A DNA stretch of 44,782 nt from an uncultured Rhodospirillaceae bacterium (GCA_945952105.1 CAMFGZ010000034.1:1-44782); one strand, 5' to 3'. Positions 16,083 through 24,379 are shown, counted from the first letter of the stretch. Notes: generated from the sequence alone by a model not told the origin. A program made the numbers and translations.

Positions 16083-16841
16083 ATGGACACCAATACGGCT
16101 CCCTTGGAGAACCTGCGGGGCAACTACGCCGGCATGGCGCCGGACTGGACGGTGCCGCAGCATCCCGACCTCTATTCCGACGAGGATCAGGCGGTATGGC
16201 GCCTGCTCGTGCAGCGTCAGCGCGCGCTCGCTGAACGCTATGCCTGCGCCGAGTTCCTGGCGGGCCTCGAGGCGATCGACCTTGGCGACGCCATCCCCGA
16301 CTTCGCGGCGGTCAACGAGCGGCTTCAGCCTCTGACGGGCTGGCGCATCGTCGGCGTCCCCGGCCTCATTCCCGACTCCGCCTTCTATGACCACCTGGCC
16401 CATCGCCGCTTCCCGGTGACGGTGTGGATCCGGAAGCGCGAAGAGATCGACTATCTGGTCGAGCCCGACCTGTTCCACGATTTCTTCGGCCACGTGCCGT
16501 TGCTGACCAATCCGGTCTTCGCCGATTACATGCAGGAGTATGGCCGTCGCGGAGTCGCGGCCGGCCCGAACGTCCACCTGCTGGCCCGCCTCTACTGGTT
16601 CACCGTCGAGTTCGGCCTCATCCATACCAGACAGGGTCTGAAGGCCTACGGCGCCGGCATCCTGTCGTCCGCCGCCGAGGTGAAGCATGCGATCGAGGGC
16701 GACGGCGTCGAGCGCCTGCCGTTCGAGGCGACGACGGCGATGAACCGCCCCTACGAGATCGACCGGCTGCAAAACACCTATTTCGTACTGGACGATTTCC
16801 GCCAGCTCATGGATCGCCCTGCGTCTGCGCCGCGGCATTGA
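16083..16841 (+). CDS. phhA: Phenylalanine 4-hydroxylase
   Basis: Pterin- and iron-dependent monooxygenase that converts phenylalanine to tyrosine; 252 residues, the size of the monomeric bacterial enzymes without an N-terminal regulatory domain. The iron site is intact: His132 and His137 in PDLFHDFFGHVPLL and Glu176 in YWFTVEFGLI. Further family sequence includes VPGLIPD and GLKAYGAGILSS. It is divergent from the Lrp/AsnC gene, as often seen for bacterial phhA, and ends before the second long palindrome. No pterin dehydratase (phhB) is in the window. Confidence 0.97.
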   Translation: MDTNTAPLENLRGNYAGMAPDWTVPQHPDLYSDEDQAVWRLLVQRQRALAERYACAEFLAGLEAIDLGDAIPDFAAVNERLQPLTGWRIVGVPGLIPDSAFYDHLAHRRFPVTVWIRKREEIDYLVEPDLFHDFFGHVPLLTNPVFADYMQEYGRRGVAAGPNVHLLARLYWFTVEFGLIHTRQGLKAYGAGILSSAAEVKHAIEGDGVERLPFEATTAMNRPYEIDRLQNTYFVLDDFRQLMDRPASAPRH

Positions 16842-16859
16842 GAACAGTAAACCAAATAG

Positions 16860-16990
16860 CCCGTCGTCTCGACCGGAGCGCCGAAGGCGCGTAGCGGAGA
16901 GACCTTCTATCTACGCATAGCCGGCTTTTGGTGGAGACAAGGTCTCTCCGCTACGCCTCGCTGCGCAAGGCTCCGGTCGAGACGACGGGG
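16860..16990. repeat. Long inverted repeat element, copy 2 (~130 bp)
   Basis: Second copy of the element at 7205-7335. The outer arms are CCCGTCGTCTCGACCGGAGC (16860-16879) and its exact complement GCTCCGGTCGAGACGACGGG ending at 16989. Inner arms are GTAGCGGAGAGACCTT (16891) and AAGGTCTCTCCGCTAC (about 16939). It fills the gap between the convergent phhA and acyl-CoA synthetase genes, 18 bp after one stop and 13 bp from the other. The strong conservation of both arms, with variation in the spacers, suggests selection for pairing or recent copying. Confidence 0.85.
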
Positions 16991-17003
16991 TAGTCGTTTG
17001 GGC

Positions 17004-19094
17004 TTAGCCCAACACCATCAACCCATCGACCGCGACGACACCCTCGCCCTCGCGCCTCACCAGCAACGGGTTGATCTCGGCTTCAGCGACGCCGGCGAAC
17101 TGACGGTGCGCCAGCGTGGAGAAAGCCGCGATGGCTCTGGCCAGCGCTGAAACATCGCCCTTCGGCATGTTGCGATAGCCGCGCACCGTGGCGAGGCCCT
17201 TCACCTCGGCGACCATCTCCGTCGCCTCGCGCTCGTCGACCGGCGCAAGCCGCGTCGAGGCATCCTTGTAGATCTCGGCCAGCACGCCGCCGAGGCCGAC
17301 AGTGACCGTGGGCCCGACCAGCGGATCACGGCGATAGCCCAGGATCACCTCGACGAGACCGCGCTCCATCTTCTGCACCAGGAACCCCTGCAGCCGCGCT
17401 TCGGGCGCATAGGCCTTAGCCCGCTTCTCGATCTCGCGCGCGGCGAGAGCAGCGGTCTGTCCGTCGGAAATGCCCAGCGCCACACCGCCCGCTTCGGTCT
17501 TGTGCGGTATGTCGGCCGACAGGATTTTCAGGACGACCGGCGCCCCGACCTCGCCGACGGCAGCCGCGACCCGCCGCGCGTCGGGCACGGTCGTCGACTT
17601 CGCCATCGGCACGCCCAGCGTGGCGAAGAAATCGGCGGCGCGTCGTTCGTCGAAGCCCGAGGTGCGCCCCGCTTCCAATGCCGCGAGCGCCTCGATCGAC
17701 GGCTCTGCGAGCCGCGGCACGGGCTGCGGCTGCCGGCGCAGCAGGCAGAGCGCCATCGCCTCGGCACAGGATTCGGGATGACGGAACGCCGGCACGCCCG
17801 CCGCCGTCAGCAAGGCCAGAGACTTCTCGGCCGAGGGCGTCAGCGCCACAGCGAAGGGCTTGGCCGAACCGGCGAAGCGCAGCAGCGGCTCGACCGCGAG
17901 CTCGGGATTGAACTGCGCCGAAGAGCCGACCACGAAGATCGCCGCGTCGTTGCCGTCGTCGGCCAGCAGCCGCTCGATCGTGCCCGCCACGATCTCGGGC
18001 TTGGCACCCGCCAGCGTGAGATCGACCAGCTTGCCGTCGCCCGCCGCGATACCGAGCGGCTTCAGCCACTCCACGAGGTTCTTGGGCGGCCCCACGATGT
18101 CGAGCCCGGCCACCGCCATGCTGTCGACCACCATCGCCGCACCGCCGCCCGTCGTGGTCGCAACCGCCACACGCCGGCCGCCGCTCCTCGAGCGTGCGCG
18201 ATCGACGAGCAGCGCCGGCACGTCGATCAGTGATTCGAACATCGACACGCGCGCGATGCCATGACGACGGCAGAAGGCGTCGAAGGTCGCGTCGGAGCCC
18301 GCGATGGCGCCGGTATGCGAGCGCGCCAGCTCCTGGCCGATGTCGGAACGGCCGAGCTTGTAGGCGATCACCGGCTTGCCCGCTTCGTGAGCCCGGCGTG
18401 CCGCGCGCGCCAGCCGCTCGCCGTCGCGCAACGTCTCCATGAACAGGAGGATGGCCTTCGTCTTCGGATCGTCGACCATCAGGTCGGCGATCTCGCCCAC
18501 CGCGAGATCGACCTCGTTGCCGACGGAGATCAGGCGCGAGAAGCCGATGCCGCGCGCATCGGCGCGCGACAGCAGCGCGCCGATCAGGCTGCCGCTCTGG
18601 CTGACAAGGCCCCAGTTACCGACGCGCAGTTCCTCGACCGCGAAAGCGGCGTTGGCCGTCAACGCGACGGCGGGATCGGTGCTGACGGTGCCGATGCTGT
18701 TGGGTCCGACCAGGCGGATACCGGTCTCGCGCACGACCTTCGACAACTCGTCCTGCAGCGATGCACCGACCGCGCCGGCATCGGCGAAGCCGCCGGCCAG
18801 GATCGACGCCACTTTGACGCCGCGCCGGCCGCACTCGGCCAGCGCCCGCACCGCGGCGGCGCCGTTCAGCAGAATATAAGCGTGGTCGATCTCACCCGGG
18901 ATCGCATCGAGATCCTTGTAGGCCGTCTCGCCCAGGATTTCGCTGCGCGACGGATTGACCGGCAGGATCTCGCCGCTGAAGCCGTGCTTGCGCAGGAAAC
19001 GCTGCGGTCGCGACGTTGTCTTGGTGACGTCCGACGAGGCACCGATCAGCGCGATGCGGCGGGGCTCGAACAGGGCATGAAAGAGATCGGTCAT
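17004..19094 (-). CDS. Acyl-CoA synthetase (NDP-forming), acetate-CoA ligase family
   Basis: Fused single-chain NDP-forming acid-CoA ligase of 696 residues: CoA-binding domain (about 1-130, with RIALIGASSD and GPNSIG), succinyl-CoA-ligase-like domain with the phospho-histidine His260 in ARSHTGAIAG, and a C-terminal ATP-grasp domain (about 480-696) with LKILSADIPHKTEAGGV and EINPLLV. It would make an acyl-CoA from a free acid with ATP, or run in reverse. The ATG at 19094 begins the CoA-binding domain directly. It is divergent from the Bug receptor at 19240. The acid used is unknown. Confidence 0.93.
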   Translation of the reverse strand: MTDLFHALFEPRRIALIGASSDVTKTTSRPQRFLRKHGFSGEILPVNPSRSEILGETAYKDLDAIPGEIDHAYILLNGAAAVRALAECGRRGVKVASILAGGFADAGAVGASLQDELSKVVRETGIRLVGPNSIGTVSTDPAVALTANAAFAVEELRVGNWGLVSQSGSLIGALLSRADARGIGFSRLISVGNEVDLAVGEIADLMVDDPKTKAILLFMETLRDGERLARAARRAHEAGKPVIAYKLGRSDIGQELARSHTGAIAGSDATFDAFCRRHGIARVSMFESLIDVPALLVDRARSRSGGRRVAVATTTGGGAAMVVDSMAVAGLDIVGPPKNLVEWLKPLGIAAGDGKLVDLTLAGAKPEIVAGTIERLLADDGNDAAIFVVGSSAQFNPELAVEPLLRFAGSAKPFAVALTPSAEKSLALLTAAGVPAFRHPESCAEAMALCLLRRQPQPVPRLAEPSIEALAALEAGRTSGFDERRAADFFATLGVPMAKSTTVPDARRVAAAVGEVGAPVVLKILSADIPHKTEAGGVALGISDGQTAALAAREIEKRAKAYAPEARLQGFLVQKMERGLVEVILGYRRDPLVGPTVTVGLGGVLAEIYKDASTRLAPVDEREATEMVAEVKGLATVRGYRNMPKGDVSALARAIAAFSTLAHRQFAGVAEAEINPLLVRREGEGVVAVDGLMVLG

Positions 19095-19239
19095 GCGCCG
19101 GAGTAGATCACAGGCGCCATGGCACAGGCGACCGTGTCGTTCCGAACGATCCGTCGCACCGTCACACGGAAGACACTCTTCCGCGTTGCAAGAGGAGCCG
19201 CCGCTTCGCGCGTTGCCTGAAGGAGGCTATAGTTTGCGC

Positions 19240-20222
19240 ATGCTCAACCGTCGCTCTTTCGTCGCCGCATCGCTCGCGATCGCGGCCACTCCCGCCGCCG
19301 CCCAGACCGGCGGCCAAGCTGCGCCGTGGCCCAGCAAGCCCATCAAGCTCGTCGTGCCCTATGCGCCCGGCGGCACGACCGACGTCGTGGCCCGCATGGT
19401 CGCCGAGTATCTCGGCCATAAGCTCGGGCAGAACATCATCGTCGACAACAAGCCCGGAAAGGGCGCCATGGTCGGCACGGCGATTGTCGCGAAGTCACCG
19501 CCCGATGGCTACACGCTGCTGATGTCGGTGATCTCCGGCCTGTCGATTTCGCCCACGCTCTACGGCGGGGGCGACTTCGACCCGATGGGCGACTTCATCC
19601 ATGTCTCCATCGCCTCGACCAACCCCAGCGTGCTGGTCGCCAATCCGAACTTCGAAGCCAAGACCTTCAAGGAGTTCATCGACTTCGCGAAGGCCAACCC
19701 CGGCAAGGTCTCCTACGCCACCTCGGGTGCGGGCTCGAGCAACCATCTGCTGGGCGCGCGCCTCGCCCAGGTGGTCAGCGCGGAGCTGGTCCACGTTCCC
19801 TATCGCGGCGCCGGCCCCGCCATGATCGACACGATCGCCGGCGTCGTGCCGGTGATGTTCGACTCGCTGCCCTCGGCCGCGCCGCATATCAAGGCCGGCA
19901 AGGTCAAGGCTCTTGCGGTGAGCGGCGAAACGCGCAGCCCCGCCTTCCCCGACGTGCCAACCATGAAGGAGCTGGGTTACCCAGACCTCATCTCCTATTC
20001 CTGGTTCGGCATCTCGGTGCCCGCCAAGACGCCGCAGCCGATCGTCGATCGCATCGCGACCGAGATGAGGCCGTGCTGAAGGAGCCCGCCGTCATCAAGC
20101 GCTGGGAGGAGATCGGCGCCGAGGGCAGCACGATGACGCCGGCCGAAGTGACGCGCTTCATCCAGTCCGAGATCGACAAATGGACGCCGGTCGTGAAGTC
20201 TTCGGGAGCCAAGCCCGGCTAG
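19240..20222 (+). pseudogene. Bug-family TTT substrate-binding protein, frameshifted near 3' end
   Basis: Periplasmic solute receptor of the Bug family. It has a Tat-like or Sec signal (MLNRRSFVAASLAIAATPAA), then PIKLVVPYAPGGTTDVVARM and PPDGYTLLMS, all normal. The frame ends early at 20079 (VDRIATEMRPC). One base further on, another frame continues with a clear family C-terminus (AVLKEPAVIKRWEEIGAEG and on through FIQSEIDKW) to a TAG at 20220-20222. Adding one G in the GG run at about 20069 restores MRAVLKEP. So one base is missing, by mutation or by sequencing error. Without it the protein is 280 residues and lacks its last ~48. An AGGAGG site at 19221 is better spaced for an in-frame TTG at 19234 than for the ATG at 19240. 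Confidence 0.85.
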
Positions 20223-20241
20223 AACCTGAAGAGGAGACGCC

Positions 20242-20643
20242 ATGACCATCCGCCGCGTGATCTCGCCCGACGTCGCCGAACCACCGGCCGAGCGCTGGTC
20301 GAACTGCCTCGTGGTCGATGGCGTCGCCTATGTCTCCGGCATGACCGCGCGCGGCGCCGACCTCAAGGCGCTGGGCGCGATGGACGAATACGCCCAGGCC
20401 AAGGTGATCTTCGGAAAGATCAAGTCGCTGGTCGAAGCCGCCGGCGGCGCCATGTCCGACGTGGTGAAGATCACGATCTTCCTCACCGAGATTGCCAACA
20501 ACACCAAGGTCTGGCAGGCGCGTCGCGAATTCTTCACGGGAGATTTCCCGGCCTCGACCCTGGTCGAAGTGAGCGCCCTGGCCGCGCCCGAGATCCTGGT
20601 CGAGATCGAAGCCGTCGCCCATATCGGCAAAGGCAGGCGTTAG
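20242..20643 (+). CDS. RidA/YjgF/UK114-family protein lacking the catalytic arginine
   Basis: Small trimeric Rid-fold protein of 133 residues. Family features include YVSGMTARG near residues 30-38, the VKITIFLTEI strand and the C-terminal EILVEIEAVA. In active RidA, which hydrolyses 2-imino acids, Arg105 lies in FPARxxxEV; here the same position is Ser105 (FPASTLVEV), while the later Glu is kept. By family rules this removes the known imine-deaminase chemistry and places it with the other Rid subgroups. It starts 19 bp after the Bug receptor, with GAGGAG upstream of its ATG, and is probably co-transcribed. Confidence 0.9.
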   Translation: MTIRRVISPDVAEPPAERWSNCLVVDGVAYVSGMTARGADLKALGAMDEYAQAKVIFGKIKSLVEAAGGAMSDVVKITIFLTEIANNTKVWQARREFFTGDFPASTLVEVSALAAPEILVEIEAVAHIGKGRR

Positions 20644-20672
20644 GCTTTCTGTCGTTAACCCTGACGAACCTT

Positions 20673-20714
20673 CCTCATCCTTCGAGACGGTGCTTCATGC
20701 ACCCCAGGATGAGG
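20673..20714. terminator. Bidirectional hairpin between rid-like and GNAT genes
   Basis: Inverted repeat CCTCATCCT (20673-20681) and AGGATGAGG (20706-20714). A second stem, GGTGC-TTCAT-GCACC, lies in the middle. It fills the space between two convergent genes. The CCTCATCCTTCGAGACG type of sequence resembles dispersed repeats I recall in alphaproteobacterial genomes. It may act as a two-way terminator or be a REP element; no U-run follows. Confidence 0.55.
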
Positions 20715-20729
20715 TTGTGAGGCTGAACG

Positions 20730-21167
20730 CTAGCCGAGCTCGATATCATAGCGAATGAAGCCGCGATTCACGGCCATCTTGTCGTAGAGCAGCCGCGCCG
20801 TCGCGTTACTCGCCTGGGTCTGCCAGTAGAGACGCGGGCAGCCCTGCGCCCTGGCCCAATCCGCGACCGCCTGGATGAGCGCACGCGCCACGCCCTTGCC
20901 GCGCACTTCGGCCTCGGTGAAGAGGTCCTGCAGGTAGCAGACATCGTCCGACGAGGTGTTGGCGTGGATCAGGAAATGCGTGATGCCGACCAGGCGTCCG
21001 TCGAGGCGGGCGCCCAACGCATGCATGCGCGTGCTCTTGGCGAACTCGTTCCAGGCGCGGTCGTACATCGCCTGCGGCAGTGTGCGCTTGTAGAAATCCA
21101 TGTAGCCCCGGAACAGCACTTCCCACTGCGCGCGATCCGACTGTTCGAGTTTGCCGATGGTGAGCAT
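20730..21167 (-). CDS. GNAT-family N-acetyltransferase
   Basis: Acetyl-CoA-dependent acetyltransferase of 145 residues. The acetyl-CoA-binding motif A is visible as LQDLFTEAEVRGKGVARALI (the R-x-x-G-x-G/A pattern as RGKGVA), followed by the motif-B region LYWQTQASNATARLLYDKM. The ATG at 21167 was preferred; the frame extends 9 codons further to 21194 without conserved sequence. The acceptor substrate is unknown. It is convergent with the Rid gene and divergent from the SET-domain gene. Confidence 0.9.
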   Translation of the reverse strand: MLTIGKLEQSDRAQWEVLFRGYMDFYKRTLPQAMYDRAWNEFAKSTRMHALGARLDGRLVGITHFLIHANTSSDDVCYLQDLFTEAEVRGKGVARALIQAVADWARAQGCPRLYWQTQASNATARLLYDKMAVNRGFIRYDIELG

Positions 21168-21221
21168 CGCGCCGACTATACACACGCCAGCCATCGAGTG
21201 GCACAGCCGTTGCTATACTTC

Positions 21222-21236
21222 AGTGTGTCGAACACT
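21222..21236. promoter_or_regulatory. Short inverted repeat in GNAT/SET divergent region
   Basis: AGTGT-GTCGA-ACACT: two perfect 5-bp arms with a 5-bp spacer, about 55 bp upstream of the GNAT start and 109 bp upstream of the SET gene start. It could be an operator for a dimeric regulator. No regulator gene is adjacent, so this is tentative. Confidence 0.3.
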
Positions 21237-21250
21237 TGATCGGCCACACG

Positions 21251-21358
21251 ATGATCGAGTATTGCCAACCCCTCATCCGCAGGCGGCTGCCCGGCAAGAA
21301 GCAGACCTCTTGCGATCACATAGAGTTCCAGAAGTCGCCAGCACGTGAAGCGCGTTAA
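21251..21358 (+). CDS. Possible 35-residue small ORF overlapping the SET gene start
   Basis: ATG at 21251 opens a frame of 35 codons (MIEYCQPLIRRRLPGKK...) ending in TAA at 21356-21358, so it overlaps the GTG start of the SET gene at 21345 in another frame. It lies in the leader region, with no clear ribosome-binding site. It may be a leader peptide that couples translation into the SET gene, or chance. I know of no homologue. Confidence 0.2.
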   Translation: MIEYCQPLIRRRLPGKKQTSCDHIEFQKSPAREAR

Positions 21359-21734
21359 AATCCCCCTGACTGTCCGACCTTATCAGGTCACCGCGATACC
21401 AGGTCGTGGGCTTGGGCTCACCGCCTGCTCCACCATCGATCCTCGCACGAAGATCGACGACTGCTTCACCTGGGAGCTACCCCGCCGGGACATCAAGCAC
21501 GTCACCGAGACCGTGCTGAACGGAAACTACTTCGACCACCCGGTCTGCTCGACACGCGGCCTTGTCGCCATCGGCCATATCTCCCTGATCAATCATGATC
21601 CGGAGCCGAACTGTGAATGGCGGATGGTCCAGGTCCACGATCGCTGGATGATCGAGGCGTGGTCCATACGCCGCCTCGCCAGCGGTGAGGAGCTGACCTT
21701 CGACTACGGTTACGACCCGACCGCGAAGGGGTAG
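21345..21734 (+). CDS. Small SET-domain protein (putative protein-lysine methyltransferase)
   Basis: Stand-alone SET domain of 129 residues. The three hallmark regions are in order: N-terminal glycine-rich SAM motif PGRGLGLTA (about 19-27), the NHxxxPNC motif as INHDPEPNCEW (about 82-92), and the C-terminal GEELTFDYGYD (about 114-124) carrying the catalytic Tyr. There is little room for the SET-I insert, and no pre-SET or zinc domain. The GTG at 21345 leaves a natural N-terminus about 20 residues before the SAM motif. Known SET proteins methylate lysines; the target here is unknown. It is convergent with the SMP-30-like gene (5-bp gap). Confidence 0.85.
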   Translation: MKRVKIPLTVRPYQVTAIPGRGLGLTACSTIDPRTKIDDCFTWELPRRDIKHVTETVLNGNYFDHPVCSTRGLVAIGHISLINHDPEPNCEWRMVQVHDRWMIEAWSIRRLASGEELTFDYGYDPTAKG

Positions 21735-21739
21735 CTCGC

Positions 21740-22660
21740 CTAAGCGTGCGAGAACATTGCCTTGCCGGCGACCGGCATGGTGGCCCTCAGGATGGTGCCG
21801 GCGGCTACCTTTTCGCTTCGTCGCGATACCACGACGTAGAGATCGCTCCCGGAGAAGGCGACGTTGGTGCAGTAGATGTCGTCGCCGCAATCGACGTGGT
21901 GCGTCGGCCGTCCCAGCGCATCGAAACGCCAGGCCGTGGTGCTGGGATGGGCGATCACCAGCCCGCCTTCCTCGTCGAGCGCCATGCCGTCGGGACCGGC
22001 ATGGCCGCCACTCATCTGGATGAACAGGCCGACCTTGCTCACCGTGCCATCGCCCATCAGCGGCAGGCGCCACACTGCATTGCCGCGGGTCACGCCGACA
22101 TAGAGCACGGTCTCGGCCTTGTTCATCACAAGCCCGTTGGGGCTCGGCACCGTGTTCACCAGCATCGTGAGCTTGCCCGCCGTGTCGTAGCGATAGACGC
22201 GCCCCGTCGGGTCGTGAAGGCCGGTCTGGCCCTGGTCGGTGAAGTAGAGGTCGCCGTTGGCGGCAAAGAAGAGGTCGTTGACGCCCTTGAAGCTCTCCGA
22301 GCCGCGCGTCTCGAGGAACGGCGTCACCTTGCCGGTGTCGGGATCGAGCAGGACGATGCCGCGCTTGTAGTCGGTGATGAAGAGGCGGCCGTCCTTGTGG
22401 ATCTTCAGCCCGTTGGGCCAGCCGTCGTACTCGGTCACCAGCGTCCACTCGCCCGCCGGGCTGATGCGGAAGATGCGGCCGAAGGGAATGTCGGTGACGT
22501 AGAGATTACCGGCCCGGTCGAAGCTCGGCCCTTCCAGGAAGGAATCGAGCAACTGCCCCACCGCATTGGTGTCGCCCCACGCGGTCCGCGACGGCTTGCG
22601 GAACTTCTCCGGCAGGCGCGTGAACTCGGTCGCGCGAACGGGCTTGGTCATTCCGTACAT
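21740..22660 (-). CDS. SMP-30/gluconolactonase/LRE-family protein
   Basis: Six-bladed beta-propeller lactonase-type protein, 306 residues, with no signal peptide. Repeating blade motifs are FLEGPSFDRAGNLYVTDIPF (Glu of the metal site), WPNGLKIHKDGRLFITDYKR, VNDLFFAANGDLYFTDQG (Asn ligand), SPNGLVMNKAETVLYV and GPDGMALDEEGGLVIA (Asp ligand). It likely opens a sugar or related lactone, with a divalent metal. The ATG at 22660 is preferred because AGGGAAA lies just upstream; an ATG three codons later is possible. The BIME-like repeat lies directly upstream of it. Confidence 0.9.
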   Translation of the reverse strand: MYGMTKPVRATEFTRLPEKFRKPSRTAWGDTNAVGQLLDSFLEGPSFDRAGNLYVTDIPFGRIFRISPAGEWTLVTEYDGWPNGLKIHKDGRLFITDYKRGIVLLDPDTGKVTPFLETRGSESFKGVNDLFFAANGDLYFTDQGQTGLHDPTGRVYRYDTAGKLTMLVNTVPSPNGLVMNKAETVLYVGVTRGNAVWRLPLMGDGTVSKVGLFIQMSGGHAGPDGMALDEEGGLVIAHPSTTAWRFDALGRPTHHVDCGDDIYCTNVAFSGSDLYVVVSRRSEKVAAGTILRATMPVAGKAMFSHA

Positions 22661-22693
22661 GATCGTTTCCCTGTTTCTTTTCTTGTCGATCAA

Positions 22694-22843
22694 CCCTCTC
22701 CGCCGCGCCGGCGGGGGAGAGGGAGGGTGAGGTGGTATTTCAACAAAAGCGATATGCGAGCGAAAAGCCCATGACCCACCTCACCCTCCCCGCGCTTTGA
22801 GCGGGTCCCCTCCCTCTCCCCCGCGATGACGCGGGCGGAGAGG
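22694..22843. repeat. Compound palindromic repeat (BIME-like, copy b)
   Basis: Two hairpins in mirror arrangement. The first is CCCTCTCCGCC with GGGGGAGAGGG (22694-22724). The second is CCCTCCCTCTCCCCCGC with GCGGGCGGAGAGGG (about 22809-22843). Between them, AGGGTGAGGTGG (about 22724) pairs with CCACCTCACCCT (22777), so the whole block can fold as one large cruciform. It fills the gap between the GSAM-like gene's stop and the SMP-30-like gene's start. It looks like two REP units in opposite orientation. Confidence 0.7.
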
Positions 22844-22876
22844 GCGTTTGAAGGAGTAGATGGGGAGAGAAGGTAG

Positions 22877-24280
22877 CTAAGCCGCCTTCACTTCGCGTTC
22901 GGCCTTCAGCGCGCGGACGGTTTGGCGCAGAGCGTGGACCGTCTTCTCGATCTCGGCACCGCCGTGCGTGGCGGAGACAAAGCCGCCGGGTGCGCCCATG
23001 ACGTCGACGCCGTGGGTCATCAGGCCCATGCGGATCTTGCCGGTGAGTGGGCCGGCGCCGCGCGCGCCCTTGAGCTTCTCGATCGGCACCGAGAGCGGAT
23101 CGAAGGTTGCGGGATCGATCGGATCGCCGAACGGGTTGGGATAGATCAGGAAGGTCGAGCTCTGGCCGTAGATGCCCCACGGCACGCCCTCCTGCACCAG
23201 CACCTCGGTCAAGGCCGCGCGCAGCTCGGCCGCGGTCTTGTTGGCCTTGTCGGCGAGGCCCTCGTCACGCACCAGCGATAGCGCGGTGACGGCGGCGGCG
23301 GCCGAAAGCGGATTGGCGTTGAAGGTGCCGGGATGGAGGATGCGCTCGATCTTGCGGGCCGCGGTCGCGGCATGGTCGATGCGGTCCATGATCTCGCGCT
23401 TGCCCGAGACCGCGCCGCCCGGCAGGCCGCCGGCCACGATCTTGGCCTGGATGCAGAGGTCGGGCGTGATGCCCAGCGCCTTCTGCGCGCCGCCCGAGGA
23501 CCAGCGATAGCCGGTGATGACCTCGTCCATCAGCATGACGACGCCCTTCTTCGCCGTGGCGTCGCGCACCGCCTGGACGAAGCCCGGCGGCAGCGGCGCC
23601 TGGCCCCACGACGCGCCCGACGGCTCGAACATGACGGCGGCGATATCGTCGCGTTCCTCGATCAGCTTCACGACGGCAGCGACATCGCTTTGCGGCATCA
23701 CGATCGAGAGCGAGCTCACTTCCTGCGGCACGCCCGGCGTGGTGCCGCCGTCGTAGGTCGCGCCGGCGCCGGCCGTCACGTTGTCATGCCAGCCGTGGAA
23801 GTGCCCGAGGAAGCGGACGATCTTGTCCTTGCCCGTGTGGGCGCGTGCCAGACGGATCGCCATGTGCGAAGCCTCGGTGCCCGACGCGGTGAAGCGCACG
23901 CGCTCGGCGCAGGGCGTCAGCTCGCACACCAGTTCGGCCCAGCGCACTTCCAGCTCGTGGCTCGAACCGTAATGCGTGCCGAGTTCGATTTGCCGCTTCA
24001 CCGCCTCGACGACGGCGGGATGCGAATGGCCGAGCAGCATGGCGCCGTGGCCGCCGAAGTAATCGACATATTCGTTGCCGTCGACGTCCCACTTGCGCGG
24101 GCCGACCGCACGCGTGACGTGGATCGAATAGGGATCGAGGTAGCGGGCATCGTGCGTAATGCCACTGGGCAGCACCTTGTGGGCACGCTCGAACAGAGCC
24201 GCGGATTTGCCGGTCTTCGCCTTGTAGTCGGCGACGACGGCGGAGTTCGTCTGCGATGAATCTTTCTCTTGCCCGGTCAT
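22877..24280 (-). CDS. Class-III aminotransferase, glutamate-1-semialdehyde 2,1-aminomutase-like
   Basis: PLP-dependent enzyme of 467 residues. The fold-I class-III motifs are clear: GTEASHMAIRLARAHTGKDK (GSAM-type), FHGWHDNVT, the MDEVITGYRW segment with PLP-binding Asp252, and Lys280 in QAKIVAGGLPGGAVSGK. The N-terminus reads ITHDARYLDPYSIHVTRAVG. True HemL is about 430 residues and has GKxIGGG around the lysine, so this is more likely a GSAM-like aminotransferase of unknown substrate. The ATG at 24280 has GAGGG upstream. It is divergent from the serine-glyoxylate-type aminotransferase (99 bp). Confidence 0.9.
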   Translation of the reverse strand: MTGQEKDSSQTNSAVVADYKAKTGKSAALFERAHKVLPSGITHDARYLDPYSIHVTRAVGPRKWDVDGNEYVDYFGGHGAMLLGHSHPAVVEAVKRQIELGTHYGSSHELEVRWAELVCELTPCAERVRFTASGTEASHMAIRLARAHTGKDKIVRFLGHFHGWHDNVTAGAGATYDGGTTPGVPQEVSSLSIVMPQSDVAAVVKLIEERDDIAAVMFEPSGASWGQAPLPPGFVQAVRDATAKKGVVMLMDEVITGYRWSSGGAQKALGITPDLCIQAKIVAGGLPGGAVSGKREIMDRIDHAATAARKIERILHPGTFNANPLSAAAAVTALSLVRDEGLADKANKTAAELRAALTEVLVQEGVPWGIYGQSSTFLIYPNPFGDPIDPATFDPLSVPIEKLKGARGAGPLTGKIRMGLMTHGVDVMGAPGGFVSATHGGAEIEKTVHALRQTVRALKAEREVKAA

Positions 24281-24379
24281 ACTTGCCCTCAATCCAGCTA
24301 ATGGCTGAGCATCGCTTGTCTCGCTTGTTTCGCCAAGGGCCTCGCGCCAAAGTCCGCGGTCTCAAGGTGGAGGAACGCC

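Noticed and set aside
15972..16838. N-terminal extension of the Lrp gene through the phhA region (minus strand)
   Set aside because: It is antisense to phhA. The regulator's conserved N-terminus begins at 15971.
18261..19106. Open frame of about 280 codons on the plus strand opposite the acyl-CoA synthetase gene
   Set aside because: Antisense to a gene with complete CoA-binding and ATP-grasp motifs; the product is Arg/Asp/His-rich with no recognisable domain.
20060..20090. Programmed ribosomal frameshift in the Bug receptor gene
   Set aside because: No slippery heptamer or downstream structure is evident. A simple one-base loss in a G run explains the data, and the family is not known for recoding.
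22694..22843. CRISPR array
   Set aside because: Repeats are inverted and few, without regular spacers or cas genes.
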